DNA of 64,000 bases from Penicillium oxalicum (lineage: Eukaryota > Ascomycota > Eurotiomycetes > Eurotiales > Aspergillaceae), in the NCBI RefSeq assembly GCF_001723175.1, contig NC_064651.1, positions 3,844,001-3,908,000 on the forward strand, written 5' to 3'. Under the pieces are notes generated by a model. It searched no databases, was not told where the DNA came from, and saw only the letters and a program-made list of their open reading frames with translations. Numbering within the stretch: position 1 is the first letter of the stretch; each line of letters begins with the position of its first letter. Position numbers and translations under genes: made by a program. This document shows, one piece after another, positions 21,853-35,273 of the stretch.

Positions 21853-24800
21853 ATGACCTTCCCTCCCCCTCACCCTTCCGCCCAATCGTCGATTGCTTCT
21901 GGCACCGATAAACCTTCTTCGACCAGGACCGAGATTGGTGCCTGGGGTCGGACTTCCTCTCAGTCTGGGACTCGTCGTGGATTGACTCCTCTTGCTACGA
22001 ATCTTGCTTCGTCTACAGCTTCGTCCGCATCTGCCCGGGGCTTGGAGGCAGGCCCTGGGGCATCAACGCCTTCTTCATTCTCTGCAGTTCTGAGCGCGTC
22101 CAGGGGTTTGTTTGGGGCAAGCCCAAAGCCCAACTCCGCTTTCACTCCGTTGCAGTCGGGCTCACAGCAACAAGCTCAATCCCTCTCCTCACCAAAGTTC
22201 CGTGCCCATACTCCCTCAGGCTCCCACTTCTCTGCTACAACAGGTTCCATTCCAGCAAGTGGAGGAATCGGGGCTGGTGGTGTTCCTGCATCTTCTAGAG
22301 GTGCTGCTTTTTCACCGCTCTCGTCCGGCACAACGGTGAATTCGCCCACGGGCTTCGCTCCTGACAAAGCAGGCTCCTCAACTGCGCATTCGAGCCAATC
22401 GTCCCTCACCAAGATCTCGATTGCTCAGGTATTCCTGCTGCTGGATTCGATCTCTGAGAAAGAAGGCAAGGAAAAGTGGGAAACCAAAGCTGCTCAGATT
22501 CACAAGGTAAGTCATCACAGAAGTGAATATCGGCGCAAAGCCATTTTGATCGATTGCTAACTCGCTGATCTCTGAAGCTTGTCTCATCGAACGGAATGGA
22601 GGCCTTTTCAAAGTACTTCCGCCGTCTGTTGACAGGCAATGCCCCGCAGATTTTCCCGGGTGTAAACAAATCTGTTGAAAATGCGAGCAACTACCCACTT
22701 TTGGTGCAAGAGATGCAGAAAGTCGCAGTGGACATTGAACAGGCCCAGAAAATTGCGGAGACCGTGGACATGTCAGAGGGCGATATCTTCCGTGACTTTG
22801 ATCTCTCAACGTTCCTGGATCATTTCCGCCTAGATCCTGTGCTGAAGGTCTCACTAGCATTGGCTTTCAAGTTGACGAGCAAATCTGACCTCCGGGCTAA
22901 AGGTATGTAGTTTTGGTGACGTGATGTTTTGCGGTTTACGAGGTCGAATTCATTGCTGATCCTTCTCCCCCCACTAAGCCGATGCTATCCTCTCCAACTC
23001 CCTCACTCCGTTCCTCTCGAGCTTGGCAAATCCTTCAGAAGCGACCAAGGATTTCCCGCATTCTTTCCTTGGAATGACCATTGAGCGATTCATCCTATAC
23101 CCTCCACGAAATTTCACCAACGAAATCAAGGCGAAGCTGGTCTACGCAACCAATCTCAGATTCCAGAAGCTGGTCATGGACATGCCTTTTGAGGTCTCAT
23201 CGGCTTTGCAAATGTTCCTCTTCGTTGACCCCGAATACGCCCTGGTGCGACAGCTTCATGCCAAGGGTCCTCGCGCGACGGCCAGCGCAGAGGTGCTTAC
23301 GGATGTGATAAATGCGGCAGGCCAGGACAGTTGGAACGAGCAGCATCTTGCTAGTGCTATGCTTTTCATGGTTCTATCGCAGTACTGGCAACAATTCTCC
23401 CTCGAGAACCTCCTAAGTGCATACATAGGAAAACCAATTAATTGGGGACTGGTCCTGGGGAACTTCGACCGCGAGGGTTTGCGGCTGGATCCAAAACAAT
23501 TCTCAAAATTGTTCGATCTTCTGGCCACAGTTGCCGCCAAGGATTCGTCCCTGGATTTGCAGAAGCTATTTGGCGGAGATTGGGAGCACCGTGACGCGCA
23601 AATGTCTCTCTTGACGGCGTTTATCGTCGCTCGCACAGATCCATCCTTGATTCCAAGCCTGCGCCCTGCATTCCCAGCAGATCTCTTCGAAGATAGCTCG
23701 GAGACCGTCAAAGCACTATCGGAGCGTGCGGTCAAATCTCCGCTTCGATGCTTGGATGCCATCAAAGCAATCTTTGACGTTGCTCTGTTCTCCCAGTCCT
23801 CATGGGCTGCGGCGGAGAGCCAGCTTCTCATCAAGGCTGTCGTCCAGTTCGATCTTCCAATCTTCCTCATCTCCGCATTGGCAATCAAGCAGCCTTGGAC
23901 TGATGTCCAGACAACCTTCATTGTCCGTACATTCATCGTTTTCCTTGGAAAACAAGAAGAAGGGTTCCAGCTGGCCCTCGATGGAGCTTGGCGCCAGGAT
24001 CGGCAATGGGTTGCCGCAAAGCTTTTCGAGGCCTTCACCCAAGATCCTACCACCACTGCAATGATCTACGAACACGCTGCTGAATATGGATGGCTCGAAT
24101 ATCTTCTTACGTTCTCCAACGGCCTCGCTCTCGATCTTGCCTGCTATTGTCACCGGAAGAACAACCTTGACCTCGAGCAATGGGTTCGCAATGCTGCCCA
24201 GAAAGGCCACCATGTGAACATGGGCGATCTTCTCTCCAAGTTCCTTCGGATCAAGGCGGAAGACGAGCTTCACGTACAAAGGAAAGAGCAGCCTGTCCCA
24301 CAGATGGTCAGCCTGTCAGTCAAAACCGTCTACACACTTCTATCCGTGTTGGAGGAATACGTTGGAGACCGTGAGAACTTGACTCCCGTTCAGCGCATTT
24401 GCATTCAGACCTATCCGCGATTGATCAACTATGGGGAAGGCTTTGACGACATCATTGACGCCAACGGTGAATCTGGAAATTCGCTTCCAGAGGCGATCGA
24501 CAAACAGATGCAAGAATTATTCGGGAAGATGTATCACGAGGAGCTGTCATTGCGCGAAATGTTGGAATTGATGCGCCAGTATAAATCTTCGCGTGAGCCC
24601 ACCGAGCAAGATCTATTTGCATGCATGGTGCACGGCTTGATCGACGAATATCACTGCTACCATGAATACCCCCTCGAGGCATTGACCAAGACAGCTGTCA
24701 TGTTTGGTGGTATTATCAACTTCCGGCTCGTGGACGGGATCACCCTCAAAGTTGGGCTTGGCATGATCCTCGAGGCTGTTCGGGAGCACGAAGTGCACGA

Positions 24801-27800
24801 CCCGATGTTCAAATTTGGAGTTGAGGCTATTGAGCAGCTGATCAACCGGCTTGGCGAGTGGGCTGGATTTTGTCACCTTCTTCTTCAGATCCCGACTCTT
24901 CAGGGAACCCCCATCTTCCAGAAAGCCGAAGAAGTGCTGCGCGAACAAGGCTCACAGCCTGGCGATAGTGAGCGATTTGATGATTTCGGACCCGCAGCCC
25001 TACCCAATGGCAACAGTGACGACTTGTCGGCCCCTGATGGTAGCATGAGAAAGTTTCGCTCTATCTCAGTGGATCCGCCTATTCGCTCGGACATCTATCG
25101 TGATCCCGATGAAGACATCCAGGATAGAATACTCTTTGTTTTGAACAATGTTTCAGAACAGAATCTGGACGAAAAGCTCCGGGATCTGCGCGATGTCCTC
25201 CGTGACCATCATCATCAATGGTTTGCGGCGTATCTCGTTGAGGAACGTGCCAAGTTACAACCTAACTTCCAGCAACTCTATCTTGATCTTCTAGACAGGA
25301 TCGATGATAGGATACTGTGGGCTGAGGTCCTCCGGGAGACTTATGTCAGTCTTTCTCGACTCCTGAACTCCGAATCTACCTTAACCTCCTCCACTGATCG
25401 AGGCCATCTCAAAAATCTTGGTGCCTGGCTAGGGTCTCTGACTATCGCGAAAGACAAGCCCATCAAGCACAAGAATGTATATTTCAAAGGGTTGCTTTTG
25501 GAAGGATATGATACCCAGCGTTTGATGGTCACAATTCCTTTCACCTGCAAGGTTCTTGTGCAGGCCACGAAGTCCAGGGTCTTCAGACCTCCTAACCCCT
25601 GGCTGATGGATATATTGGGTCTGTTGTTGGAACTTTATCATTTCGCCGAACTCAAACTCAACCTCAAATTCGAAATCGAGGTTCTGTGCAAGGATCTTGA
25701 CCTCGATCACAAGACCATTGCTCCTGCTGTCATCATCCGTGACCGCAGCGCGCACATCAATGACGAAGGCGTGCTTCCAGCAGCGGCCGCTATCCCAGAG
25801 GGACTCGAGCCCTTCAACGATTTGGCTATTGGCCCTCTCAGTCAAGGCATTCAAAATGAGCGTTTGTCGCCCGCAGCGATCATGTCTACCTTGCCTAGCC
25901 TTGAGAAGATCCTTGTACTGCCCCCATCCGCGAGCAGCATGGTTGATGCTAGTGTCCTTCGACAAATTGTCCACACTGCCGTGGAACGTGCCATCGCCGA
26001 AATCATAACCCCTGTCGTGGAACGCTCGGTCACCATCGCTTCTATTTCCACCGTCCAACTGGTCTCGAAGGACTTTGCTACAGAGCCCGACGAGGAGAAG
26101 GTCCGCCAGGCGGCTGGCATCATGGTCAGACAGCTGGCTGGAAGTCTTGCTCTTGTCACCTGCAAGGAGCCGCTCAAGGTCAGCATGACCAACTACATTC
26201 GCGTTATTCAGCAAGAATACTCCGATCAGCCAATGCCTGAAGGCCTCGTTCTTATGTGTGTGAACGACAACCTGGACGCTGCATGTGGCATCGTGGAGAA
26301 AGCAGCCGAGGAAAAGTCACTGCCAGAGATTGAAAAAGTCATTGAGCCTCAGCTTGAGGCTCGACGACGCCACTTGGCAACGCGACCCAATGAACCTTTC
26401 GTGGACCCGTCTATGAATCGGTGGGGCCTTTTCATTCCAGAGCCCTACCGGCAAATGCCCGGGGGCCTGAACAAAGAACAATTTGCGATCTATGAGGAAT
26501 TTGCTCGTCAGTCTCGTGGGCCAGTATCTGCTCACCCCCAGAACGTGTCCGCGGATTCTGGGCGTCAAATCCCAGATGTGCTGCAAGAGGCATTCCCTCC
26601 TCCAATTCCTAATCTTTCCACCCCTGCGGAGCAGCCGGCTATCCCTCACCGCACCCCGCAGCCCCAGAATGCAGTTACGCAAATGGGACTTCCTTCGAAT
26701 GGCTTCCTTGAGGCTCAGAGCCCACGGGAACGCGTGGATGCCATGATCTCTGAACTGCAAATTTCCTGCCGAAACGTCCCCGAGGAGCATGTCAAGGATC
26801 TTAGTCGTGACAGCACTGTCCTTCAAGAATACAACCAAATTCTGCGTGCTATTCTTGCCTCGCCCAACGGAGAGGAACTTGCTCGTCTGACCTCGTTGAA
26901 GATCTGCACAACCTTGTACTCTCAGTCTTCTGGTTCGTTGGAGATTGAAGTGCTCGTTCATTTACTTGCCAAGCTCGGTGACATGTCAACATTGATCTCG
27001 CGATACACCTGGGCGCTACTCTCTGAGGTTGACGATGAGCATTTGTTCAACATCCCCGTTACTGTTGCCCTCATCGATGCTGGTCTGCTAGACATTCGCC
27101 GAGTTGACATGGTCCTGACCCGCTTGATCCTACAAAAGAACATCACTGCCATCGAGCTTCTCGACAATCTCATGAGCCGACTGCTCTTTAACGACGAGCC
27201 GACTGCACTTCGATCTGACTTTGGAGGAAGTCTCGAAGCTATGAGCCAATGGCTCGCCGAAGATGGGAACGTTGCTCCTGCGTTGGATATTGTTCGCAAG
27301 CTTCGAGATGCGGGAATTCCCGAAGTAGTCGCACCATTGCTCACAGATCAGGCTCGATCGAAGCGTGATCAGATGGAGTACATCTTCAGTGAATGGATCG
27401 GCGTCTACAGGGGCTCGAATGCCAGCGAGCGCACTTACTTGTCCTTCCTGCAGGACATGCACAACCGCCAGGTCATGAACACTCAAGAGGACTCCACCCT
27501 TTTCTTCCGCCTAAGCATCGACATTTCGGTTGTCATGTTTGAAAACGAGTCACAAAACCCCAACGGCAGTCTCGATGAAGCCTTCCTCTACATTGATGCC
27601 CTCGCGAAGCTGATTGTTCTTCTCATTAAATACCAAGGAGAGGCTACCGGTTCAGTTCGGGCTGATAAACCGTCCTACTTCAACTCGATTCTCTCCGCGC
27701 TGGTGTTGGTACTGAATAACCATCAAGTTATGAGAGGAGAGGCTTTCAACCAGCGAGTGTTCTTCCGCTTATTCTCGACCATCCTATGTGAATATTCCAT

Positions 27801-28996
27801 CGCTGGTCTTCAGCATCATGAGCAGCACCAGGGTATGATCTTCGCCCTGGCCAACAAGTTCTTGAGCCTTCAGCCCCGCTACGTTCCTGGCTTCGTTTAT
27901 GGATGGCTGTCTTTGATTTCTCATCGAGTGTTCATGTCTGATATGCTGAACATGCCAAACCGTATGGGATGGGCGCCCTATTGCGAGATCATGCAAGCGC
28001 TTCTTTCATATATAGGCGAGCAGCTCAAGGCCGCTGAGATCCATTATGTTGCCAAAGATCTCTACAAGGGCGTCCTTCGCATTCTGCTGATTCTCCATCA
28101 TGACTTCCCCGAATTCGTCGCTGAGAACCACTTTCAATTTTGCAATGTGATTCCCGCGCATTGCGCTCAGCTTCGCAATTTGGTGCTTAGCGCCTATCCT
28201 TCGTCTTTTCAGAAACTCCCAGATCCTTTCCGGGAAGGCTTGAAGGTCGAGCGACTCGAGGAAATGCGAGAGATCCCCAAGATTGCTGGCGATATCATTG
28301 CTCCTTTGCAGAATGCCAACATTAAGCAGGTCATCGATGATGCTCTTCAAAGTGAAAGCATTTCCGATAGCGACATCCAGCAAATCTGCGATTCTGTCCT
28401 TGTCACCGAGCCCAAGGAGACTGCTCTCTTTTACGTTCCCATCAACGTGGATGTTGTCCTCATCAATGCCCTGACCCTATACATTGGACAACAGGGCGTT
28501 GAGCAACACGCGTCGAAGAGCAATGCTCGTCACGCCTTTGAGACTTCCGCCCACGCTACTCTCCTGGAGAAGATAGCTCAAGCAATGCAGCCCGAGGGTC
28601 GCTACTACTTGCTGAGCGCCATGGCCAATCAACTGCGATATCCTAACAGCCACACCTACTTCTTCAACCTTACCATCCTGCGCTTGTTTGGGGTGGATTT
28701 CTCCGACTCCGATGACTCTGCGATTCGACAGCAGATCATTCGGGTGCTTCTCGAGCGACTGATTGTTCATCGTCCTCACCCATGGGGTCTCATCATCACC
28801 CTACAGGAGCTCCTTCAGAATCGAAGCTACTCTTTCTTCCGCCTTCCCTTCATTCAGGCGGCTCCCGAGGTATGGCTGTATCACTCCTCCCTTTTGCGTG
28901 ACCACACAAACTGACACATCGCCCTTCTAGATTGGTCGTCTCTTTGATGCCCTTCTACAGCACATCCAGCAGCAAAGCCCTCGCCCCGTCGCGTAA
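21853..28996 (+). CDS. not1: Not1 (CNOT1/Cdc39), scaffold of the CCR4-NOT complex
   Basis: Four exons: 21853-22506, 22578-22902, 22979-28869 and 28931-28996. Phases agree and give 2,311 aa, within the fungal Not1 range. The first ~200 residues are Ser/Gly/Thr-rich and disordered. Recognisable modules follow: a TTP-binding-type region near residues 830-960 (around FGKMYHEELSLREMLELM and FACMVHGLIDEYHCY), the MIF4G domain that binds Caf1 (about 1037-1200, starting DRILFVLNNVSEQNL), the Caf40-binding DUF3819 region (about 1310-1430, around VERAIAEIITPVVERSVTIA), and the Not1 C-terminal superfamily domain (about 1900-2311) that anchors Not2-Not3/5. The complex deadenylates mRNA and links to translational repression and transcription. 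The last exon is only 66 nt (IGRLFDALLQHIQQQ) and follows a 61-nt intron. Confidence 0.96.
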
Positions 28997-29714
28997 ACGC
29001 TGTGCTTCCTCGATTGCTCCATCACTACTCCCTCCGCAGTCGGCACCTCAACCCCGACGTGCCACTCTCGATTTCTCTTCTCATTGTACTTCTCTACGGC
29101 GTTACTTGCTTTCTTCTTGACGTCCACTCTTACGTCTCACTTTACGGCCGGGATTTGCCGTGGATATGGCATGCATTTCCTTATACCTCTTTATTGAATC
29201 GTCCTTCGATGACGGCATGACCCGAGATTCTATGACATTTTTTTTTCTTTTTTCGCTTGACAACCGCGACCTGTAACGATAAGATTGTAAAAGCTGGAGT
29301 TGACGGCCTTTTTCTTCTTGTCTCATTCTTTTTTTGCATCACCGGTGGGAAGGGGGGAGGGGGGTTTGAATACAATCTCATCAGTTACACTCACGTCGGG
29401 CGGGTTGGGTCTTGTCACCATAATGCTATTCATGCTTGACTCTATTGATCTCTCCTCCCGTGTAGAATATTGAAACTTGTAGAGTAATAAGAAGCTCAGC
29501 AGCATGATCCACTCACGCAGACGAGCTCTCAAGGGTGACCGTTGGTTGAGGTTTCCAGGGGAACGTGGCAGCTTGGCTTCAGGAGTTCTGTGTGCATCCT
29601 CGCAGGCCCCACGTCACACGCCGCCAACTGCGATCCACAAGAGATCGGGGAACAGGAGACTTGCTCCATCTGCACCAGTTCTGTCCCCGCTCACCGTCGA
29701 GCCATTGAAACGAC
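28997..29714. other. Intergenic region between not1 and the seipin gene
   Basis: About 0.7 kb with T-rich and G-rich tracts (around 29238-29256 and 29346-29366), consistent with not1 3' UTR and seipin promoter. No gene was seen. Confidence 0.45.
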
Positions 29715-30957
29715 ATGTCTGAATCTGAATATACAGACGATGAGAGCAAGTATGGTGGCGCTTCGCAGTCGCGCGCCGTGGTCATGGTGGGTAAGTCCCT
29801 CTTGTTGAGCAGGTTCCCGTCTAACATGTGATACCCAGGACGCGATCCTGACGCCATTCCGGATGCTGCTATCCAAGACTGCCCTCCGCGTGTACCTGAA
29901 TGTGATTCTCTTCTCCGGTGCCACGCTATTTTTACTGGCCATATCAGGACTTGCCTATGCGGTATTTTATTTCAGGTTCATTCCCGCAGTTGGAATCGAG
30001 CGTGAAATCCACTTGCAATTTGGGTAAGCCAGCTTCTGTTCGCTCTCTCTTTTACGTCTTCTGTCACCCGCGAAAGCTCAAATCCATGCTGCAGCGATGG
30101 AAATCCTTGGGGCATCGCTGTCTTTGAGTCGGAATTTGTCTCCTCTCAGCCCTATGATGTTGCTGTTGCCCTCGATTTACCGTCTACGCCTACCAATCGT
30201 GGAGTGGGCAACTTCATGATTGATCTCACTCTCCATGGCCCCGATACATCGTCGGTACTTCCCACGCCAAGCACTTCGCAAAATCAGATTATGCAGTCTC
30301 GTCGACCTGCGATCATGACATACACATCACCTCTTGTAGACATTGCGCGACGGCTTATTCGTCTGCCACTTTATGTGTGGGGATGGCGCCGTGAAGCCGA
30401 GATACTCCAAGTGACCATGATGGAGAAGGTGCAATTCTCACGGGGCGCCAACAATCGGCCGCAGAGTCTGCGATTAGAGATCCAAAGTGACAGAGAGATG
30501 CAGATTTATTCCGCGCGCGTTGAATTCCGCGCCAGATTCAGTGGACTGCGGTAGGCGTTTCTGGACCTACGGATTTGTGATCGGTTTACTAATCGCTCTG
30601 ATATTATGTAGTTGGATCATGTACCGCTGGAGATTGGCTTCCTTTGTGGTCTTCAGTACCCTTTTTTGGACCATTTCAGTGGCTTCTGCCAGTCTGACGT
30701 GGTTCCTTTTAACTTGGGCGATGCAATCCGAGGCGGCGCCGGGCAAGGCGGAGACCAAGGAGGAAAGTGAACGAGATGATAGGATCAAGGAGGAGTCTGA
30801 TGATCGTGATTTGCTCCCCGAGTCGGTCAAAATCAAACAGGAAGACACTGAATCCCAATTGCTCCAAAGCTATCCTGCCGAGGTTGATGATGCGGGCATT
30901 GGCTCTGGGCGCGAAAGTGCAGAGGCACGTGGGGCACAGAAACGAAGGAGTCGGTAG
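29715..30957 (+). CDS. Seipin (lipid-droplet assembly protein, Sei1/Fld1/BSCL2 family)
   Basis: Four exons: 29715-29786, 29839-30023, 30095-30550 and 30612-30957, encoding 352 aa. The first donor is taken as GTGGGT at 29787 because the stronger-looking GTAAGT four bases on would break the frame into exon 2. Topology is typical of seipin: a short cytosolic start, TM1 at about 42-69 (VYLNVILFSGATLFLLAISG), a lumenal beta-sandwich domain with the conserved YDVAVALDLPSTPTN and GNFMIDLTLHG strands, TM2 at about 247-275, and an acidic Lys/Glu-rich cytosolic tail (KEESERDDRIKEES). Seipin forms ER oligomeric rings at ER-lipid droplet contacts and controls droplet size. Family call is strong; the tail function is unknown. 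Confidence 0.92.
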
Positions 30958-31223
30958 GCTGGTTCACAATCATGGGACATGTCAGACAGCATAAAGAGAT
31001 TGGGTCAGATCCCGTAATGTATTGGAATAGCTCGAGCGTCTTGTCTCCCAACGCTCGAGAAACCAGTTAGGCTCTCCAAGGAGCGAAGTGCATGACACAA
31101 TTAGGAAACGCTGGTAGTTCAACCGGGAGAACGTTTCGATGTGCCCCGCACATCTCCAAATTCGATTTCCTCTTCTCCCCCTCCATCGTTCATTCTCATA
31201 GCCATAGCCCAGCTCAGCGCACC

Positions 31224-33854
31224 ATGCATATCTTGGTGAGCATTGTCGTGAACGTCCAGGTTGATTCAGTGCCTGTCTCTAATATTGTGCCTAGGTCACA
31301 AACGACGACGGTCCGCCCTCAAACCAGTCTTCGCCCTATGTGCACTCCTTGGTGCACTCGCTCCAAGCCGCAGGCCATACGGTCTCCGTAGTGCTTCCAC
31401 ACCAACAGCGGTCATGGATTGGTAAGGCGCACATTGTGGGCGCATCCGTGAGACCGACCTACTTCCGCCCGGGCACCTTGCACCAGGAGGATGGAACGAC
31501 GCATCACCTGCCCCGAGGGAGCAACGGCGAGCCTGACGACGGCGGCGACGAGTGGATCTTGATTGATTCGACCCCGGCAAGCTGCGTCCAAATTGGACTT
31601 TATCATTATTTCCAAGAAAAAGGACCCATTGATGTCGTGGTCTCTGGTCCCAATTATGGTCGAAATACCACCGCCCTCTTCGCTCTGTCCAGCGGGACCA
31701 TTGGCGGTGCGATGGAAGGTGCTGTGTGTGGAAAGCGCTCAATTGCCTTGTCTTACGCCTTCAGCTCCCGAAACCATGATCCAGTGATTATTGCAGAGGC
31801 CTCGGAGCATTCCGTCAAGGTGATTGAGTACCTCTGCGCGAACTGGGTGGAAGGTGTCGACCTGTACAGTGTCAATGTGCCCTTGGAGCCCGGTGTAAGC
31901 AAGAACAAGGTGCTCTACACGGAGATGTTGGAGAACAAGTGGACATCCGGAAGCTGTTTCCAAGTGGCTGATCCCAGCACCGATGGCGAGCCGGAGCTGG
32001 AGGAGCAGCGACTACGTGACGAGGGCGAAATGACCGGGAACCAGCCCAAGGCTGATATCCCAGCGGACAAGGCTGTGGGCAAACCTCGGATCAAGCATAA
32101 ACACTTCAAGTGGGCACCCAGCTTCCAGGATGTTTACCGGAGTGTTGAGGAAGGCCCTGCTGGTAATGATGGTTGGGTCGTGAAGGAGCAAATGACAAGG
32201 TCAGTGTCCGCCAGCAGAGCCAACCCCCCTAAAAAGAAAAACAGAATTGATTCGCTAATGTCTGATTTTCAACAGCGTCACGCCCCTGAAAGCGAGCTTC
32301 AAGCACATGCCCGGCCTGACGGGAGAGATCAAGCTGTGAGTAGACCCCAGACGTGGTGATGATTTGTGATGGCCCTCTTTGCAGCGATACGTGTTGCATC
32401 GTGTCGAAGCTGTTTGGCCTGGCTGAATTAGATCTTATGACCCCTCCCCTCATTCCCCCTTAACATCTGCTTTGAGTTTATTGATTAATTGTCTTTTATC
32501 GCTTGCAATTTTATTCCCATTCTTTTCTTTTGTCTGTGATCGTTCTGATAGACGGCATCTTTGTAGATCAGATCAGCAGTCTCCAATCTTCTCGATCGTG
32601 GACTGTGACGATTCCTATGTGCAGACCTTGGTCGAGCGGGCTTTGGCACGTCGTCTGAGCGGCGGCGTGCAAAGCCAGCGCATTACTACAATGGCTGATC
32701 TCCCGGACTCGAAGGCGCCAGTGTTCCAGTACTGCGAATATGAGCGTCTGGACTTTGAACACGCAATGTCCCACCCTTCGACTTCCCTTGTGAACGCATA
32801 CATCATCCGCAAAGCACTGATTCGAAAACACTATCTATCTAACACTATTGCCAATTGGATCTCCAAGCATCCAAACAGCATACTACGCAAGCACTTCAAG
32901 CCGGCCTTTGACTTTGAATTGGACTATTCTGAATTCCTCGACGAGGCGCTCCTGGAGGCTTACGAGCTGCGCGAAAGTCTACAAAAGAACGAGGAGCTCC
33001 CCGACTCGGAGAAAGAGTGGTGGATCTTGAAACCCGGAATGAGTGACCGCGGACAAGGTATTCGATTGTTCAGCACGGAAGATCAATTGCGCGAGATCTT
33101 CGAAGAGTGGGATGAAGAGTCCGACGTTGAAGAGGAGAGCGATTCCGAGGCTGGAGCCCCCAAGGAAGTCCCCGCGACCGCACACGACGACGGTGTTGTC
33201 ACGTCCCAATTGCGCCACTTCATGGCTCAGCCTTACATTGACCCCCCATTGCTGCTGCCGTCGTCGTCTCACCGCAAGTTCCACATCCGAACGTATGTGC
33301 TCGCCACGGGCTCTCTCAAAGTCTACGTTTTCAAAGAGATGCTCGCTCTTTTCGCTGCCAAGGCGTACTGCGCGCCTCACGAAGAGGAGGACGAAGTCAA
33401 GGATCTGGCCCGTCATTTGACAAACACCTGTTTCCAGGAAGGCGGCAGCTCTAACGAGGGCAGCGTGCGTCGCTTCTGGGACCTGGATCATCATGTCCCC
33501 GGCCTCTCCGAAGACTGGAAAGAGGAGATTTTCAATCAAATCTGTGCTGTCACGGGAGAGGTCTTTGAGGCTGCGGCACGAGGCATGATGGTGCATTTCC
33601 AGACTCTGCCGAATGCTTTTGAGCTCTTTGGCGTGGACTTCCTTGTGGATGCGGAAGGAAATGCGTGGTTATTGGAATTCAATGCATTCCCTGATTTCGG
33701 ACAGACAGGCGAAGACTTGAAGGAGGTGGTTGTCGGCCAGTTGTTCGAGGAAGTGGTCGACGTTGCCGTGAAACCATTCTTTGGACTGGGAGAAGACGCC
33801 AGCCGGGGCAATATGAAGCTCGTTGCTGATCTGGATCTCGGGCGACACGCATAG
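31224..33854 (+). CDS. pby1: Pby1-type fusion of SurE nucleotidase and tubulin-tyrosine-ligase-like domains
   Basis: Four exons: 31224-31235, 31295-32199, 32276-32335 and about 32567-33854. An acceptor at 32552 would also keep frame and add five residues. The product is about 754 aa, almost exactly the length of yeast Pby1 (753 aa). Residues 1 to ~325 are a SurE-type phosphatase: the metal-binding start ILVTNDDGPPS spans the first splice junction, and VVSGPNYGRNT and ALSSGTIGGAMEG are also SurE-conserved. The rest is a TTL-like ATP-grasp domain with a nucleotide-binding lysine region (WWILKPGMSDRGQGIRLFS) and ELFGVDFLVD/WLLEFNAFPD. Yeast Pby1 is a P-body protein that binds the Dcp1-Dcp2-Edc3 decapping complex; its enzymatic substrates are not known. 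Confidence 0.92.
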
Positions 33855-34076
33855 GAGAGCGTTATCCTTGCATCGGGAACAATGTGGGAACAGGACGATC
33901 TAAGATTGTATCATAAATGGCGTATTGGGATCACACAGATTTGGATGTCCGCTTGTTCCCCCAGTCAGCGTTGATCACTTGTAATTTGAGACGATTCAAG
34001 AGACGAACACTGGAGATGCTCCTGCAACTCCTCTGCATCAAGTAAGGTAGCGTCGAAGTAAAGCACATGGCTTCTG

Positions 34077-35273
34077 TCACTGGAAAATCTCGTTCTTCCA
34101 GAAGATTGTTCCTTCAAAAAGCCTTCGCGCAGTGCGAAACACAGTGGCCGACGTCAAGGACCCGTACTCATCAAAGTCAGCTCCCACGAGCAGGTTCCCA
34201 CTCGCATGACCGATCGTGAGGCCGGCCTCGTCCACTTTTTTCTTGTCACCAACCACACCAGATACCACACTTCCAGCTACCCTCGCAGCAGCAGCCAGTG
34301 CTAGGGCAACCGTGATCGGCACAGCCTTGTGCGGCTGACCGACGGAAAGCGCACGAGCCAAAACATCGACGCGAGTACAGTCTTGTCCATGCTCAGTCGC
34401 TCGAGCACCTCCTACTGAGGGTTCACCCACCAGGCATATCTTCGGAATACTGCCCGGAACAGTATCCATGGTGGAGGCGATGCCCATCTTGACGCCGCCC
34501 TGACGACGAATGGCATCCAACCGCGACAGAAGCGTAGGATGAGCAGCCATTTCCTCCGGAGTCAGATCAGCGTTCACGCCAAGCGCAGCAGCCTCCACGA
34601 AAACGCACGGGTTGCCTGCATCGAGACAGGTGACGACCACGCCATCGATAGTGTCCGTCGTGCTGCCGGTTGGCAACAGTTTGCCCGTCACCGACCCGGC
34701 AGGATCGATAAAATCAAGTCGAATACGCGCCGCCTTGCCTGCAACTCCATCAATGGAAAAGTCACCAGTCGACGCAGCTTCTCCGTCGATGACAGGAAAT
34801 GAAGAATGAATGATCTTGCCCGTGTTCGTATTGTGAATCCGCACCCGAACAGACTCGATCTCGTCCGCATCCTCCGTGAGTGAAAACAGCTGGAAATCGA
34901 CCGCGAACGGTCCCACCGCGCTGATCATGTTTCCACAGTTGCTCGAGTAGTCCACATCGGTATTTTTGATCCCTAAAGATACAAATGTGTAGTCAACATC
35001 AGCGTCGGGGTGGGTGGACTTGCCCACGACGCAGATCTTGGACAGGCTGGAGATACCGCCGCCCAGACCGTCCAGCTGTCGACCATAGGGGTCGGGACTG
35101 CCGATGATGCCTCTGAAGATAGATGCCCACTCTTTGCGGTCTTGTGGCAGATTCTCTTGCTTGAAGAAGACGGCTCGGGATGTACCGCCACGATAGTAAG
35201 CGGCTGGTAGGGCGTTCTGCTTAGTTCGCATCCTTCGGAAAGATAATCGCATAGAGCTCTGTAGCGCTGACAT
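34077..35273 (-). CDS. PrpF family protein (putative methylaconitate/methylitaconate isomerase)
   Basis: Intronless, 398 aa, the usual PrpF length. Conserved parts are present: PAAYYRGGTSRAVFF near the N-terminus, LDGLGGGISSLSKICVV, the DVDYSSNCGNMISAVGPFAV motif containing the active-site Cys region, and HASGNLLVGADFDE near the end. The first ~20 residues (MSALQSSMRLSFRRMRTKQ) are basic and Ser/Arg-rich and could target mitochondria. Bacterial PrpF isomerises the product of AcnD in the methylcitrate pathway of propionate breakdown. Fungi often carry PrpF-like proteins outside that pathway, so the substrate here is uncertain. It is convergent with pby1, with only ~220 bp between stops. Confidence 0.88.
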   Translation of the reverse strand: MSALQSSMRLSFRRMRTKQNALPAAYYRGGTSRAVFFKQENLPQDRKEWASIFRGIIGSPDPYGRQLDGLGGGISSLSKICVVGKSTHPDADVDYTFVSLGIKNTDVDYSSNCGNMISAVGPFAVDFQLFSLTEDADEIESVRVRIHNTNTGKIIHSSFPVIDGEAASTGDFSIDGVAGKAARIRLDFIDPAGSVTGKLLPTGSTTDTIDGVVVTCLDAGNPCVFVEAAALGVNADLTPEEMAAHPTLLSRLDAIRRQGGVKMGIASTMDTVPGSIPKICLVGEPSVGGARATEHGQDCTRVDVLARALSVGQPHKAVPITVALALAAAARVAGSVVSGVVGDKKKVDEAGLTIGHASGNLLVGADFDEYGSLTSATVFRTARRLFEGTIFWKNEIFQ

